Numbered from the stretch's first letter, positions 23,248-32,912 are shown. The stretch is 64,000 nucleotides of DNA from Methyloceanibacter caenitepidi (GCF_000828475.1 NZ_AP014648.1:2615400-2679399); one strand, 5' to 3'. A program made the numbers and translations. The notes: generated from the letters alone by a model not told the origin.

Positions 23248-25518
23248 TTGCGGGATATTCAGGGCAATAATCGCGGCAAGCTGATCGATTGGCTAAAGAT
23301 CGATTCGTGGATCGATTCGGGCCTTTATTCCGCGCTGACCGGCTTCCGCGATTGGTGGGGCGCTTACTCGTCCTTCTTCGGCCGCTTCGAGATCAAAGGA
23401 TTCTGGCGGGTTTGCAACGAGCTGGTCTGCGATGGCCTCACGCTGAGCGTGGGCGGCCTGCTCGTGGTTCTCGCCTTCGCGCTGCCCTCGTTCGAGATCG
23501 CCCAGGGCAAGATCAACCTGTCGGACGAGTTCAGCGTCACCTTCCTCGACCGCTACGGCAACGAGATCGGCAAGCGCGGTCTCCTGCGTGACGACTCCGT
23601 GCCGCTCGAGGAAATCCCCGATCACATGATCAAGGCGACCCTCGCCACCGAGGATCGGCGCTTCTTCGATCATTTCGGCATCGACATCATGGGTACGACG
23701 CGCGCGCTGGTGCAGAACGCCCGCGCGGACACGGTCGTCCAAGGCGGTAGCTCGCTGACGCAGCAGCTCGCCAAAAACATGTTCCTGTCGCCCGAGCGCG
23801 CCATCACGAGAAAGATCAAAGAGGCGTTCATCGCCATCTATCTCGAAAACCACTACACCAAACCGGAACTTCTCAAGCTCTACTTCGACCGGGCTTATCT
23901 CGGCGGCGGCTCCTATGGCGTCGAGGCTGCGGCGCAGTACTACTTCAACAAGTCGATCCGCGACGTCACGTTGGCGGAGTCGGCCATGCTGGCGGGCATG
24001 TTCAAGGCGCCCACCCGCTATGCACCTCACGTCAATCTCGCCGCTTCGCGCGCGCGCGCCAACGAAGTGCTGAGCAACATGGTCGAAGCCGGCTATCTCA
24101 GCGAGGGCCAGGTCTACGGCGCCCGGCTCAACCCGGCGCGCATCGTCGAGCGCGGCGACTCGAACACGCCGGACTACTTCCTCGACTGGGCCTTCGAAGA
24201 GGTCCAGCGCATTATGGCCGGACGGCCCAACCGTATCGTCGTGGCCCGTACGACGGTCGACCTGGGGCTGCAGAAAACGGCCGAGACAGCTGTCGAAGAT
24301 ACGATCTCGCAATTCGGCCGCTCCCGGAACTTCAACGCCGGCGCCCTCGTCTCAATAGAGACTAACGGTGCCGTGCGCGCCATGGTCGGCGGCAAGGACT
24401 ATGGCGTCAGCCAATTCAACCGCGCGGCCCATGCCTATCGGCAGCCGGGCTCGTCGTTCAAACCCTATGTGTATTTGAGCGCGATCGAGCATCTCGGCTA
24501 CACGCCCGACAGGCGGGTGGTGGACGGTTATGTGAGCTGCGGCCGCTGGTCCCCGAAGAACTATTCGGGCGGTTACCGCGGCGCCATGACCTTGCGAACG
24601 GCGCTTGCGAAGTCGATCAACACGGTCGCCGTGAAGCTCTCGCTGGAAGTGGACCGCCAGACAGTGCTGGACGACCTGGAAAAGATGGGCGTCAAGCATT
24701 TGAAGAAGACCTGCTCGATGGCGCTCGGCGATAACGGCATGACGCCGCTCGAGCATGTGGGCGCCTGGGGCGTCTTCGCATCCGGCGGCCTGTCCATCCG
24801 CCCCTACGGAATCGAGGAAATCAGCACGATCGCCGGTCAGCTGCTTTACAACCATGACCGTGACGAGCCGAAGCCGAAGCAGATCTTCAAGCGTGAGGCA
24901 GTCGAAACGCTCAACAACATGCTGCAAACCGTCGTCGACGCGGGAACCGGGCGCCGCGCGCAGCTCGACTACACCAATGCCGCCGGCAAGACAGGGACGA
25001 GCTCCAACTATCGCGATGCGTGGTTCATGGGTTTCACCGGCAAATACGTCACCGGCGTTTGGTACGGCAACGACAACTTCTCGCCCATGGGCCGCGTGAC
25101 GGGCGGCAGCTTCCCGGCACAGACCTGGAAAACCTTCATGGACGCCGCCTATGACGGCGACAACATTCCAACCGCGCCGGGCGTCACGCCGCATCCGCGG
25201 CAGATTGCCGAACGGCAGCGGCTCGCAGCGGTCATGTCGCAGAACACCTCCGCCGACTTGCCGGTGCCGCCGCCCGTCGACACATCCAAAGACATGTCCA
25301 AGGCGACCCGCCAGGTTCTCGGCAATATCGCGACGCTGTTGCAGAAAGCGCCCGCCGTAACGCCGAACAGCGCCGATCGCCAGAGCCGGGCGACCCCGCC
25401 GGCCGGCAACAAGCCCAAATCGAATGTGGCGTCGGCCGAGGGTACAGTCATCCCGCAAGCGGTCTCGAATCGTAATGCGGAGCGGGCGGCGCGCACAGCC
25501 AGCACCGACCGTCAGTAA
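23248..25518 (+). CDS. bifunctional penicillin-binding protein, class A (PBP1A family)
   Basis: About 756 residues. Counting from the longest frame start (23191), a membrane segment lies at about 84-104, followed by a GT51 transglycosylase domain with the catalytic Glu154 in ATEDRRFFDHFG and QGGSSLTQQLAKN. The transpeptidase domain has Ser421 in PGSSFKPY (SxxK), SIN (475-477) and KTG (600-602). It polymerises and crosslinks peptidoglycan at the inner membrane. The C-terminal 100 residues are Pro/Ala-rich and disordered. The start is uncertain: TTG 23248 has AGAGG ten bases upstream, while the frame is open to TTG 23191. Confidence 0.9.
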   Translation: MRDIQGNNRGKLIDWLKIDSWIDSGLYSALTGFRDWWGAYSSFFGRFEIKGFWRVCNELVCDGLTLSVGGLLVVLAFALPSFEIAQGKINLSDEFSVTFLDRYGNEIGKRGLLRDDSVPLEEIPDHMIKATLATEDRRFFDHFGIDIMGTTRALVQNARADTVVQGGSSLTQQLAKNMFLSPERAITRKIKEAFIAIYLENHYTKPELLKLYFDRAYLGGGSYGVEAAAQYYFNKSIRDVTLAESAMLAGMFKAPTRYAPHVNLAASRARANEVLSNMVEAGYLSEGQVYGARLNPARIVERGDSNTPDYFLDWAFEEVQRIMAGRPNRIVVARTTVDLGLQKTAETAVEDTISQFGRSRNFNAGALVSIETNGAVRAMVGGKDYGVSQFNRAAHAYRQPGSSFKPYVYLSAIEHLGYTPDRRVVDGYVSCGRWSPKNYSGGYRGAMTLRTALAKSINTVAVKLSLEVDRQTVLDDLEKMGVKHLKKTCSMALGDNGMTPLEHVGAWGVFASGGLSIRPYGIEEISTIAGQLLYNHDRDEPKPKQIFKREAVETLNNMLQTVVDAGTGRRAQLDYTNAAGKTGTSSNYRDAWFMGFTGKYVTGVWYGNDNFSPMGRVTGGSFPAQTWKTFMDAAYDGDNIPTAPGVTPHPRQIAERQRLAAVMSQNTSADLPVPPPVDTSKDMSKATRQVLGNIATLLQKAPAVTPNSADRQSRATPPAGNKPKSNVASAEGTVIPQAVSNRNAERAARTASTDRQ

Positions 25519-25635
25519 GTCGCCCGCGTTGCGCCTAGATCGAAAGACGATGCTCGCGTGACAGCACTTCCCGACATGCCGCTCTCCGGCGCGCAGACCC
25601 ATAACAGCCTTTGGCGTGACGAAGGCGGCACGTCC

Positions 25636-26226
25636 ATGCGTGCGCTCGGCTACTTCATTGGCGCTTTTGCCGTCGCGCTGCTCCTGGGGATTGGATCGGC
25701 GTGGTACATGATCGAGCGTGGCTCCATGCTCACCACCACCCGCGTCGGACCGTGGACGAGTTGGCTCAGCGAGGGAAATCCCAACGCGGATCCTTATACG
25801 CGGGCCCATCTTGCCAGGAGCGGCCGCTTGCCGCTGACGTCGACGGCGGCCCGGTATTTCATGGCCACCACAGACTCCGCTGGCAGCCACTTGAGTCCCC
25901 AATGCGAGTACCTCATCGCGGGCGGTCCCTTGAACGCTCGCTGGTGGTCTCTTGCTCTGTACGACTCGCAAGGGTCCATCATTCCTAATCCCTCCAACCG
26001 TTACAGCTTCAACAGTGAGGAAGCGATCCGCCGGTCGGACGGGAGCTACGAAATCCATCTTTCGAAGAGCGCGCGGCCCGGCAACTGGCTGCCGAGCGGA
26101 ACCGATCCATACAGGGACCTCAGACTCTTGCTGCGCGTCTACGGCCCCCGCGAAACTGATGCCGCCGGCATCGGCCAGATCCCCGACGAGAGCCTTCCAA
26201 CAATCGAGCGTGTGCGATGCGAGTAA
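25636..26226 (+). CDS. DUF1214 domain protein, membrane anchored
   Basis: 196 residues from ATG 25636 (MRALGYFIGAFAVALLLGIG), one N-terminal anchor, then the DUF1214 domain: VGPWTSW, NADPYTRAHLARSGRLPL, STAARYFMATTDSAG and NPSNRYSFNSE. The upstream GTG at 25558 would put 26 extra polar residues before the anchor. It overlaps the DUF1254 gene by 10 bp. DUF1214 and DUF1254 are often found in one protein; here they form a split pair. Biochemical function unknown; probably periplasmic. Confidence 0.87.
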   Translation: MRALGYFIGAFAVALLLGIGSAWYMIERGSMLTTTRVGPWTSWLSEGNPNADPYTRAHLARSGRLPLTSTAARYFMATTDSAGSHLSPQCEYLIAGGPLNARWWSLALYDSQGSIIPNPSNRYSFNSEEAIRRSDGSYEIHLSKSARPGNWLPSGTDPYRDLRLLLRVYGPRETDAAGIGQIPDESLPTIERVRCE

Positions 26227-26831
26227 GATTGCCGGGACTATACATTGCCCTGGCCGTCGTGCTCGCCGGGCTCATTCACGTGGTCGCCGTGCTGACCTTG
26301 CCGGTGCTCGCGCCGCGCGATGCCCACGCCCGGCTTGCTGCCCTCGGTCCCACCAACACGATCATTCAGCTTCCGCCCCTGAAGCCCGGACAACAGGTCA
26401 TGCCGAACATGGCGCCGGACGTGCGCTACGCCATGTGCCTGTTCGATCTCTCCGAAGGCCCGGTGCATCTGCGTGCGAATATTCCCGATGAACTCTGGCT
26501 CATCGCGTTCTACACCCCGATCGGCGAGAATTTTTACACGGTGGTCGGCGCGGACATGAAGCGCGGCAATGTGGACCTTGTCGTCACGACCGGCGATCAG
26601 TCCGTGGCGGATGCGACGGGCGATTCTCCCGAAGCCCTCGAGAACCTGCTGGTGGTCAATTCGCCCGCGAACAAGGGCATAGCCTTGATCCGGGCTCCCC
26701 TGGCCGGTCCGAGCCGCAGCTTCGAAGCCCAGCGCGCCCTTGAAGCCGCCTATTGCGGACAGCAGCGGGCCACGGTGGCGCCCCCCGCAGCGGCAACGCC
26801 CCTACCCGCACCGGCGCCTTCAGGCTTGTGA
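26217..26831 (+). CDS. DUF1254 domain protein, membrane anchored
   Basis: 204 residues. An N-terminal anchor (LYIALAVVLAGLIHVVAVL) is followed by a DUF1254 domain with PNMAPDVRYAMCLFDLSEGP, IPDELWLIAFYTPIGENFYT and EALENLLVVNSPANKGIALI, then a Pro/Ala-rich tail. It is translated with the DUF1214 partner (10-bp overlap). The two probably act together in the periplasm. It converges on the small gene at 26820 with overlapping ends. Confidence 0.87.
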   Translation: MRVRLPGLYIALAVVLAGLIHVVAVLTLPVLAPRDAHARLAALGPTNTIIQLPPLKPGQQVMPNMAPDVRYAMCLFDLSEGPVHLRANIPDELWLIAFYTPIGENFYTVVGADMKRGNVDLVVTTGDQSVADATGDSPEALENLLVVNSPANKGIALIRAPLAGPSRSFEAQRALEAAYCGQQRATVAPPAAATPLPAPAPSGL

Positions 26832-27011
26832 CTTCGTCAGGGCCTCCGCCCTGTGCTCTACATCGGCGCTAGACGATGTCCGTTCCTGAGGGCCATGGCG
26901 CTCGATACGCACGCCCGGAAAGATGATGATCTCACCGAGCGCCCCCTCAGACGGCGCTTCCTTTCGGGCGCCGTCGTGCTCCGTCATGCGGAATTCCAAT
27001 ATGGTCGCCAT
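26820..27011 (-). CDS. small conserved hypothetical protein
   Basis: 63 residues starting MATILEFRMTEHDGARK, with IIIFPGVRIERHG in the middle. The ILEFR...EIIIFPGVRIER pattern recurs in short rhizobial hypothetical proteins, and GGAGACC precedes the ATG, so I regard it as real. No function known. The 3' end overlaps the convergent DUF1254 gene by 12 bp. Confidence 0.7.
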   Translation of the reverse strand: MATILEFRMTEHDGARKEAPSEGALGEIIIFPGVRIERHGPQERTSSSADVEHRAEALTKSQA

Positions 27012-27125
27012 CTCAGGTCTCCACGGATTGCCTCACGCGATGCGCAAACAGATCACCCACACAACGCGTCTTTCCCGAATTAGGACCCCGTTAAGGTTAA
27101 CGAACCCCTAACGGATCCGCGCAGC

Positions 27126-27473
27126 TTAGGCTGCGATCAACGCATCGCCGAGAAAGTGCCGCCCCTCTTTGTCCTCGACCGCGATCACCCAGAGGTCGGG
27201 GTCGAACTCCTCCTGCCGCGCGAGATATTCGGCCACGGCCTGTGCGTTTGCGGCTTCACCGCCGAAGCAAGCCACCCAGAAGCGTTCGGCCTCGGTCGCG
27301 GACAGTCCGGCTGGTGCGGGCGCGTAAAGATTGAGCGTGCCATCCAGCCTGTCGACTTCGATGAAGATCGCGCCCGCGTCCTCGTGGCCGCGCTTGACTA
27401 CGACCGCGGGAACATTCTCGACGGCGCATCGGCGCAAGTAGGCGCTGACCCAGATCCCGCTCTTCAGACGCAT
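27126..27473 (-). CDS. DUF1491 family protein
   Basis: 115 residues: MRLKSGIWVSAYLRRCAVEN, then VVVKRGHEDAGAIFIEVDRL and a C-terminal EEFDPDLWVIAVEDKEGRHF, all conserved DUF1491 features. Full length, with a GAAGAAGG ribosome site. Restricted to alphaproteobacteria; role unknown. Confidence 0.88.
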   Translation of the reverse strand: MRLKSGIWVSAYLRRCAVENVPAVVVKRGHEDAGAIFIEVDRLDGTLNLYAPAPAGLSATEAERFWVACFGGEAANAQAVAEYLARQEEFDPDLWVIAVEDKEGRHFLGDALIAA

Positions 27474-27514
27474 GAGACGGCCTTCTTCATCGGGTCGAGG
27501 ATACGGTAATCGGC

Positions 27515-28264
27515 CTAGCGGTTGCTAGCCGCGGTCCTGGTGAGGTCGCGTCCTGTCACGCGCTGCAGCTCGGCAAGAAGTTCCGGCGTGATCGTGCCGG
27601 TGACAGCCATGTTGCGGTCTTGCTGAAACGCGCGGACGGCGTCGGCTGTGTTCTCGCCCCATTGACCGTCAATGACCCCGGGGGCGTAACCGAGTTCTGC
27701 GAGCACCTGCTGCACGCGCAGGACCGTACCGTCGCCGGCCGCCTGCGCGGCAATGCTGTCGGCCGGCGGAACCGAGCCGGTCGCGTCCGAGTTGGCGATT
27801 GTATCGCCGAGCAGAATCTGGCGCAGCACGTCGTCGCTCGGAAGTCCGGTGATGGCGAGCCCTTCGCGCATTTGAAACGCGGAGATGGCTTTGCGCGTCT
27901 TGTCCGACAATTGGCCGTCGACGGTTCCCACGTCGTAGCCGCGCAACGAAAGCTCCCGCTGGATAGCCCGGACAACCAGCAGCGATTCCCCATTTCCAGG
28001 GGCTTGCGCAGGCAGATCCGTCACGGCCGGCGCCACGGCCCCACCGGACTCCGGCGCCTTTTCATAGGTGCTGGCCGTGCTGCCGTTACGCGCGCCTGCG
28101 CGCGGCGGCTCGACACCGATCACACGAGTGGTGCCGTTGCCCGCGGACATTGCATCCGCCATGCCGTGCGGCGCGTGCTCCTGCAGGTAGAGAGCGTTGT
28201 AAATGATCGTCGCGGTCATGCCCAAAAAGGCCAAAAACAAAAGCCGCGCTGTGACTACGCCCAT
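27515..28264 (-). CDS. membrane-anchored protein with two peptidoglycan-binding domains
   Basis: About 249 residues. An N-terminal anchor (TARLLFLAFLGMTATIIYNA) is followed by a Ser/Pro/Ala linker and two PG_binding_1 domains: one around LVVRAIQRELSLRGYDVGTV and DGQLSDKTRKAISAFQ, the other around LRVQQVLAELGYAPGVIDGQ and WGENTADAVRAFQQD. It tethers to the cell wall. No catalytic domain is visible. ATG 28264 or GTG 28273 can serve as start. Its stop is 41 bp upstream of the DUF1491 ATG on the same strand, so the two may be co-transcribed. Confidence 0.87.
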   Translation of the reverse strand: MGVVTARLLFLAFLGMTATIIYNALYLQEHAPHGMADAMSAGNGTTRVIGVEPPRAGARNGSTASTYEKAPESGGAVAPAVTDLPAQAPGNGESLLVVRAIQRELSLRGYDVGTVDGQLSDKTRKAISAFQMREGLAITGLPSDDVLRQILLGDTIANSDATGSVPPADSIAAQAAGDGTVLRVQQVLAELGYAPGVIDGQWGENTADAVRAFQQDRNMAVTGTITPELLAELQRVTGRDLTRTAASNR

Positions 28265-28382
28265 TAGTCCCACAAATCGGTTGTTGAGGTCTCGCCCACC
28301 CGAATCGAGAGGGACGCCATGCCCCTCCCCCTAACGCATCTTGGCGGCGGAAGCTAAAGAGTTGCTAAACGCCTGTCCGCGC

Positions 28383-30161
28383 CTAGGCAGCTACTACCGA
28401 AGCCGCGTGCTCTTCCTTCGCCGGGGATTCTGCCTCAACTTCAAGCGGCAGAACGATACGCACGGTCGTGCCCTTGCCCAGCGTGCTTTCGAGGCCCAGC
28501 GATCCTCCATGAAGCTGCGCGAGCCCCCGTACGACGGACAGGCCGAGGCCCGCGCCCTCGTAGCTGCGGTCATAAGAACTCGCCGCCTGGACGAACGGGT
28601 CGCCAAGGCGCGGTAGGTCCTTCTCGGCAATGCCGATGCCGTTGTCGGTCACGGCGAACACCATGTTTTCGCCCTCGACCGAGGCGGCAACTCTCACCCA
28701 GCCGCCTTTCTCGGTGAACTTGATGGCGTTCGAGATCACATTAAGCAGCATTTGCTTGCAAGCGCGCTTGTCCGCCGCAAGTTCCGGCAAGCTATCCGCA
28801 ACCCGGGTCGTAAGAGTCAGCCCCTTCGTCTCGGCCGTATGGCGCAGAACATCGCAGCACGACTTCACCAAGTCGCCCACGCAGAAGGGCTCCCGCACGA
28901 TGGAGAACTTGCCCGCTTCGATCTTCGACATGTCGAGGATGCCGTTCACGACGCCCAGCAGATGCTCGCCGCTCTCATGGATCAGCCGCGCGTAATCGCG
29001 ATAGCGCTCCTCGCCAAGCTTGCCGAACAGTTCCCGCTCCAGGATCTCGGAGAAACCGATGATGGCGTTGAGCGGCGTCCGCAGCTCATGGCTCATGCTG
29101 GCGAGGAATTGGCTCTTGGCACGGCTGGCGCCTTCGGCCTCGCCGCGGGCGCGCAGGAGATTCGCCTCGTATTCCTTGTGCTGCGAGATGTCGCGCGTGA
29201 CGGCAACGACGGCGGACTGGTCGAGGCCGTCGGTCTGCGGCATCGGCCGGCAGCGCATTTCGACCCAGGCGTAATAGGCATTGTCGCTGGAACCGCCCCG
29301 GCGCAGGCGAAATTCCACCGATATCGGTTCGTTGTTCGCACGGCACCGGTTAAGCGCCGAGAGATAAGCCGGGCGATCGCCGACATGGACATGTTCGAAG
29401 AGGCCGTCGCCAAGCACTGCGGGCGCCGTGGCGCCCAGAAGCTGCCGCGCGGCTTGCGAGGCGAACATCACACGTCCGCGGTGATCGTGCAGCGTGATCA
29501 TGTCGTTCACGTTCTCGGCGAGCAGACGATAACGTTCCTCGCTGGCTTCGATGGCGTATTCGGATTGCCGGTGAACGAGTTGAAGAGTCACCACCAGACC
29601 GGCCGCATAGGCGATGGCGCTCAAGGCCACGATAAAGGCAAAGGCTGCGGGCGGGATCGGCAGGGTGAACGGCGTCGGGTCGATGCCTCCGGCGCCCAGC
29701 AGGGCGAGCACGACAAGTCCCGTTCCCGCGGCGCCGACGGCCCACGCAACGCTGCGCCGGTCGGTACTCAGGCCCGCCTCGAGCGGCACGGCGACGAGCC
29801 ACGGCAGCAGCGCCGAGGCAAGCCCGCCGGTCAACCAGGCGCAATAGGTGACGAGGCCGGCAAAGTTCATCGCGGAGATCCGATGCGCGACGGCAAAACG
29901 GCCGGTTCGCGACAGATAGATCGCAATCGCGATCGGCGACATCAGCCACAGGAAAGCGAAGGCGCTCAACAAAGATGGCTTGCCCCCGACAACCAAATAG
30001 ATGGGGAACACGCACAGCGCCAAGGCGCCGCCAAGGAGCCGCGAGGCAATAAAGGTCTGGTGCCGCGCCAAGGTCAGTGCGTCGCCACGCGCCGACTCAT
30101 GGACAAGCGACCGGAAATAGGCTGACAGGCCGCGGATACTTTCTTGACTCAACACTCGCAA
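28383..30161 (-). CDS. PAS-domain sensor histidine kinase (DivJ/PleC-like)
   Basis: 592 residues. Six or so membrane segments at about 40-195, a PAS domain at about 207-330 (RYRLLAENVNDMITLHD), then the HisKA box with His358 in FLASMSHELRTPLNAIIGF and an HATPase domain with NVISNAIKFT, DNGIGI and GAGLGLSV. This is the architecture and H-box of the DivJ/PleC/PdhS kinases that phosphorylate DivK in alphaproteobacterial cell-cycle control, but many other kinases look alike, so the pathway is inference. No receiver domain or adjacent response regulator. Confidence 0.87.
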   Translation of the reverse strand: MRVLSQESIRGLSAYFRSLVHESARGDALTLARHQTFIASRLLGGALALCVFPIYLVVGGKPSLLSAFAFLWLMSPIAIAIYLSRTGRFAVAHRISAMNFAGLVTYCAWLTGGLASALLPWLVAVPLEAGLSTDRRSVAWAVGAAGTGLVVLALLGAGGIDPTPFTLPIPPAAFAFIVALSAIAYAAGLVVTLQLVHRQSEYAIEASEERYRLLAENVNDMITLHDHRGRVMFASQAARQLLGATAPAVLGDGLFEHVHVGDRPAYLSALNRCRANNEPISVEFRLRRGGSSDNAYYAWVEMRCRPMPQTDGLDQSAVVAVTRDISQHKEYEANLLRARGEAEGASRAKSQFLASMSHELRTPLNAIIGFSEILERELFGKLGEERYRDYARLIHESGEHLLGVVNGILDMSKIEAGKFSIVREPFCVGDLVKSCCDVLRHTAETKGLTLTTRVADSLPELAADKRACKQMLLNVISNAIKFTEKGGWVRVAASVEGENMVFAVTDNGIGIAEKDLPRLGDPFVQAASSYDRSYEGAGLGLSVVRGLAQLHGGSLGLESTLGKGTTVRIVLPLEVEAESPAKEEHAASVVAA

Positions 30162-30542
30162 CTCGGAGCGGCACGGGACCGCTTCGTCCTAGGAACCTCA
30201 GTTAGCGGTCCATTATTCCCGAGCCTCACTTAAAGAAAGCATAAGGCCGCGCGACTTGCCGCCGCCCCGGTGGCGTCCCGCTCCGCTTGGCGAGCCAAAC
30301 TCCTTGCCGATTTGATTAAAATTTTAGGCAAGTTTATTTCAAATGCATTTACGGACTTAAACATTGCGTTTACTCGGCACCATGGGAAAAACTGATAGAG
30401 GAAGTTGAGAGTTCGAGTAAAAATTTACGGGGTTTCGGGAAGGGACGTTATTTTCTTGCGCGTATAGTTCCCTCATCTGCAAAAAAGCAGAGCAAAGAGC
30501 GGCGAAAAAAACGGGGCCGCCATCGACAGAGAGGGCAGACAA
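30162..30542. other. AT-rich intergenic region
   Basis: 381 bp between the divergent kinase and DUF5330 genes. The 30310-30430 part is AT-rich (for example TTTGATTAAAATTTTAGGC) and must contain the DUF5330 promoter. No clear repeat or RNA. Confidence 0.5.
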
Positions 30543-30986
30543 ATGATGTTCCTGATCAGATCGGCCTTTTGGCTGGTAGTGCTCATCCTCCTGATTCCAA
30601 CGGACGGCGAGCAACAAAAGAAGATTTACGGTATGGCGCAGACGGCTGTGGCCGACATTCGCAGTTTCTGCGTGCGCAACCCCGAAACCTGTGATTCGGG
30701 CCAGTTCGCGATCAATGTGCTGGTGCAGAAGGCGCAGTATGGCGCCCACATGGTTCAGAGTCTGGTCAATGATCAGACGGGTACCTTCGCGCCGGCCCGT
30801 TATCCTCGTGACAGCCAACAGGCCGCTGCAAATCGGCCGTCGGCCCACCAAGGACCCGTCGATAACTCTGTGATGCCGGTACCGTCGGCGGTGCCCATCG
30901 AGCCGACACCCTGGATAAACAGCGGGTCGCAGAACACGCTGAGCCCGGAAGACCTCGAGACGGAGTGGAGCGGCCCGAACGTCTAG
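30543..30986 (+). CDS. DUF5330 protein with N-terminal membrane anchor
   Basis: 147 residues, MMFLIRSAFWLVVLILLIPT, then SFCVRNPETCDSGQFAINVL, the Cys-containing motif that marks DUF5330, and a long Pro/Ser-rich disordered C-terminus. Common in Hyphomicrobiales; function unknown. It precedes SufE in the same direction by 194 bp. Confidence 0.82.
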   Translation: MMFLIRSAFWLVVLILLIPTDGEQQKKIYGMAQTAVADIRSFCVRNPETCDSGQFAINVLVQKAQYGAHMVQSLVNDQTGTFAPARYPRDSQQAAANRPSAHQGPVDNSVMPVPSAVPIEPTPWINSGSQNTLSPEDLETEWSGPNV

Positions 30987-31180
30987 CCGTCCGGCCGCTT
31001 GCCACGACAAAGAGCACCAAGAACATCCTGAAGCACGGAAGTTTCCCCGGCAGCCCCCCGCCTGCCACCAGACGCGCAAGCGGCCGGTCCCTCCCCTCGG
31101 GACCGTCCCTTGCGCGTTCCTTTGCCGCTTCTTGCCCCCAAGCGCTCGCAGTGAGCGGCGAGCAGGCCTATATTCAAGCC

Positions 31181-31630
31181 ATGGACACCGCAACGACCAT
31201 TGACCGCCCCTCTTTCGAGGAAATCCTCGCCGACTTCGAGCTGCTCGACGATTGGGAGGACCGCTACCGCTACGTCATCGAGCTCGGCAAGAAACTGGAA
31301 CCGCTGCCGGACGAGCTCCGCAACGCCGACACCAAGGTCCAGGGCTGCGTCAGCCAGGTCTGGCTTTCCACAACGGTCCATCGGAACGGCGTACCGCGCC
31401 TCGCATTCATCGGCGACAGCGATGCGCACATCGTCCGTGGGCTCGTCGCGATCCTGTTTGCCATCTACTCCGGCAAAACCGCGGACGAGATTCTCGACAT
31501 CGACGCCGTCAAGACCTTGGGCGAACTCCACCTCAACGAGCACCTCACCCCGCAGCGCTCCAACGGGCTGATGGCCATGGTGACGCGCATCCGCACCGAC
31601 GCGGAGAAGGCGCGCACCGGCGCGGCTTAG
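31181..31630 (+). CDS. sufE: SufE family sulfur acceptor protein
   Basis: 149 residues starting MDTATTIDRPSFEEILADFE. The persulfide-accepting cysteine is Cys56 in DTKVQGCVSQVW; LGLHLTPQRSNG-like conservation appears as LHLNEHLTPQRSNGL. SufE takes sulfur from SufS and stimulates Fe-S cluster assembly. ATG 31181 is chosen because the upstream extension overlaps the DUF5330 gene and is not conserved. No suf genes are adjacent. Confidence 0.92.
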   Translation: MDTATTIDRPSFEEILADFELLDDWEDRYRYVIELGKKLEPLPDELRNADTKVQGCVSQVWLSTTVHRNGVPRLAFIGDSDAHIVRGLVAILFAIYSGKTADEILDIDAVKTLGELHLNEHLTPQRSNGLMAMVTRIRTDAEKARTGAA

Positions 31631-31645
31631 GGGACGACTCCAACA

Positions 31646-32506
31646 TCAGGACTGGTCGGTCCCGTCCGCGATTCCGTCGATGCGCGGCCGGTAGCCGGGT
31701 TGCCCCCATTTCCGGAATTTGCGTTTGCGATCGTCGTCATTGGCGATGAGCCCATAGTGTTTCGCCAGCCGTGTGAGGGCGATCTGGAGCACCACCTTGC
31801 CGGCGCGCTGCGGCCAGCCGTTCTCCTTCTCGGCCTCCTCGAGCCCTTTCAGTTCACAACAAATATCGACGAGAACGCCCGAGATCTCGGGCCCCACCGC
31901 AGCCAGCGCGCGCATGACTCGGTCCTTTGCCGCCAGGACCTCATCGCGAAGCGCCGCCGGGTCGGTCGGTGCCTCGCGCCGCGACCGGCTCGCCGGCTCG
32001 GCCACGGACCAGTTGGCCGTCACGCGCGGGTTCATCTGGGCGAACCAATAATCCGCGCGCAAGCGCTCCCCAGCCTCGAACTGTTCCTGCCCAATGAGCG
32101 GCCGTCCCGACCGGTCCTTCCGACTACGAAGCCAGCCAAGCGGACTCTCGCCGTCGTTAAGGAGCACTGACTGCCGGGTGCCGTCGACCTCGCGCATGTC
32201 CCGAGACCGGCGCTGATGCTGTGCGCGGAACGGTTCGAAACCTTCGGCGCCGTTTCGGCGAACCCGTGCGTGACCCTCGTCGCTCAGAACCATGCCACGA
32301 TTGGTACGTTCCAGGAGGTCGGCCGCTATGCACGCCTTCACCAAATCCCGGTCCACGGATTTGACGACGATGCGGCCTGCATCCGAAAGACGGAAGCCGC
32401 CCTTGTCGTCTTCGACGAGCACCGCGCCGCCCGCGAGCCGATGCAGGAGCCGCCGATGTGGCGTCGCGGGCGTTGTGTCCAACCGGCGCGCGTGCCGCGC
32501 GCTCAC
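31646..32506 (-). CDS. DUF6456 domain protein, coupled to HTH gene
   Basis: 286 residues from GTG 32506, which overlaps the HTH gene stop as GTGA and has GGGAGGTG upstream. The N-terminal part resembles a winged-helix region (LHRLAGGAVLVEDDKGGFRL). The DUF6456 domain occupies about 125-270 with NDGESPLGWLRSRKDRSGRP, AGERLRADYWFAQMNPRVTA and LVDICCELKGLEEAEKENGW. These motifs suggest a nucleic-acid-binding regulator conserved in alphaproteobacteria. Function is unproven; tight coupling suggests joint action with the HTH protein. Confidence 0.85.
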   Translation of the reverse strand: MSARHARRLDTTPATPHRRLLHRLAGGAVLVEDDKGGFRLSDAGRIVVKSVDRDLVKACIAADLLERTNRGMVLSDEGHARVRRNGAEGFEPFRAQHQRRSRDMREVDGTRQSVLLNDGESPLGWLRSRKDRSGRPLIGQEQFEAGERLRADYWFAQMNPRVTANWSVAEPASRSRREAPTDPAALRDEVLAAKDRVMRALAAVGPEISGVLVDICCELKGLEEAEKENGWPQRAGKVVLQIALTRLAKHYGLIANDDDRKRKFRKWGQPGYRPRIDGIADGTDQS

Positions 32507-32892
32507 TTGCACCTCCCGCGCCAGGAAAGCGCCCCAATCACCGCCGCGACCGCGCATTCCAGCCGTTCCACGCGGCTGTCCAGATCGGGGTCGTCGCGCC
32601 GGTCTTCGACTACCTCGCAGGCATGGGCGACAGTGGTCCGGTCGCGCGCAAACAGAGCGCCTACTTCGGTCATGCTCAACCCACAGACAACATGGGTGAG
32701 ATACATGGCGACCTGGCGGGCGAAGGCAGCCCGGGGAGAGCGTCGCGTGGCCGCGCCGAGCTCCGATGGGTCGACCTCGAACACCAGCGCCACCGCAGGA
32801 TCGATGATCTGGCGTAGCGTGCCGCGCACGCCATTGCGCGGTTCGATCCCCTCCCGCATGTCCCGATGTCGCTCACTCCCCAACGCACTCAT
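32503..32892 (-). CDS. helix-turn-helix protein with DnaA C-terminal-like domain
   Basis: 129 residues starting MSALGSERHRDMREGIEPRN, with AGAGGAG before the ATG. The middle (about 26-100) resembles the DnaA DNA-binding domain: SPRAAFARQVAMYLTHVVCG, LSMTEVGALFARDRTTVAHA. It lacks an ATPase domain, so it is a stand-alone regulator rather than an initiator. First gene of a two-gene operon with DUF6456; a perfect palindrome overlaps its putative -10 box (32915-32934), which suggests autoregulation. Confidence 0.85.
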   Translation of the reverse strand: MSALGSERHRDMREGIEPRNGVRGTLRQIIDPAVALVFEVDPSELGAATRRSPRAAFARQVAMYLTHVVCGLSMTEVGALFARDRTTVAHACEVVEDRRDDPDLDSRVERLECAVAAVIGALSWRGRCK

Positions 32893-32912
32893 GAACTCGC
32901 TCCTCTCAACTC

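Noticed and set aside
24352-26058. A 568-codon minus-strand frame opposite PBP1A
   Set aside because: It overlaps the catalytic domain of PBP1A in antisense and has no recognisable family features or ribosome site.
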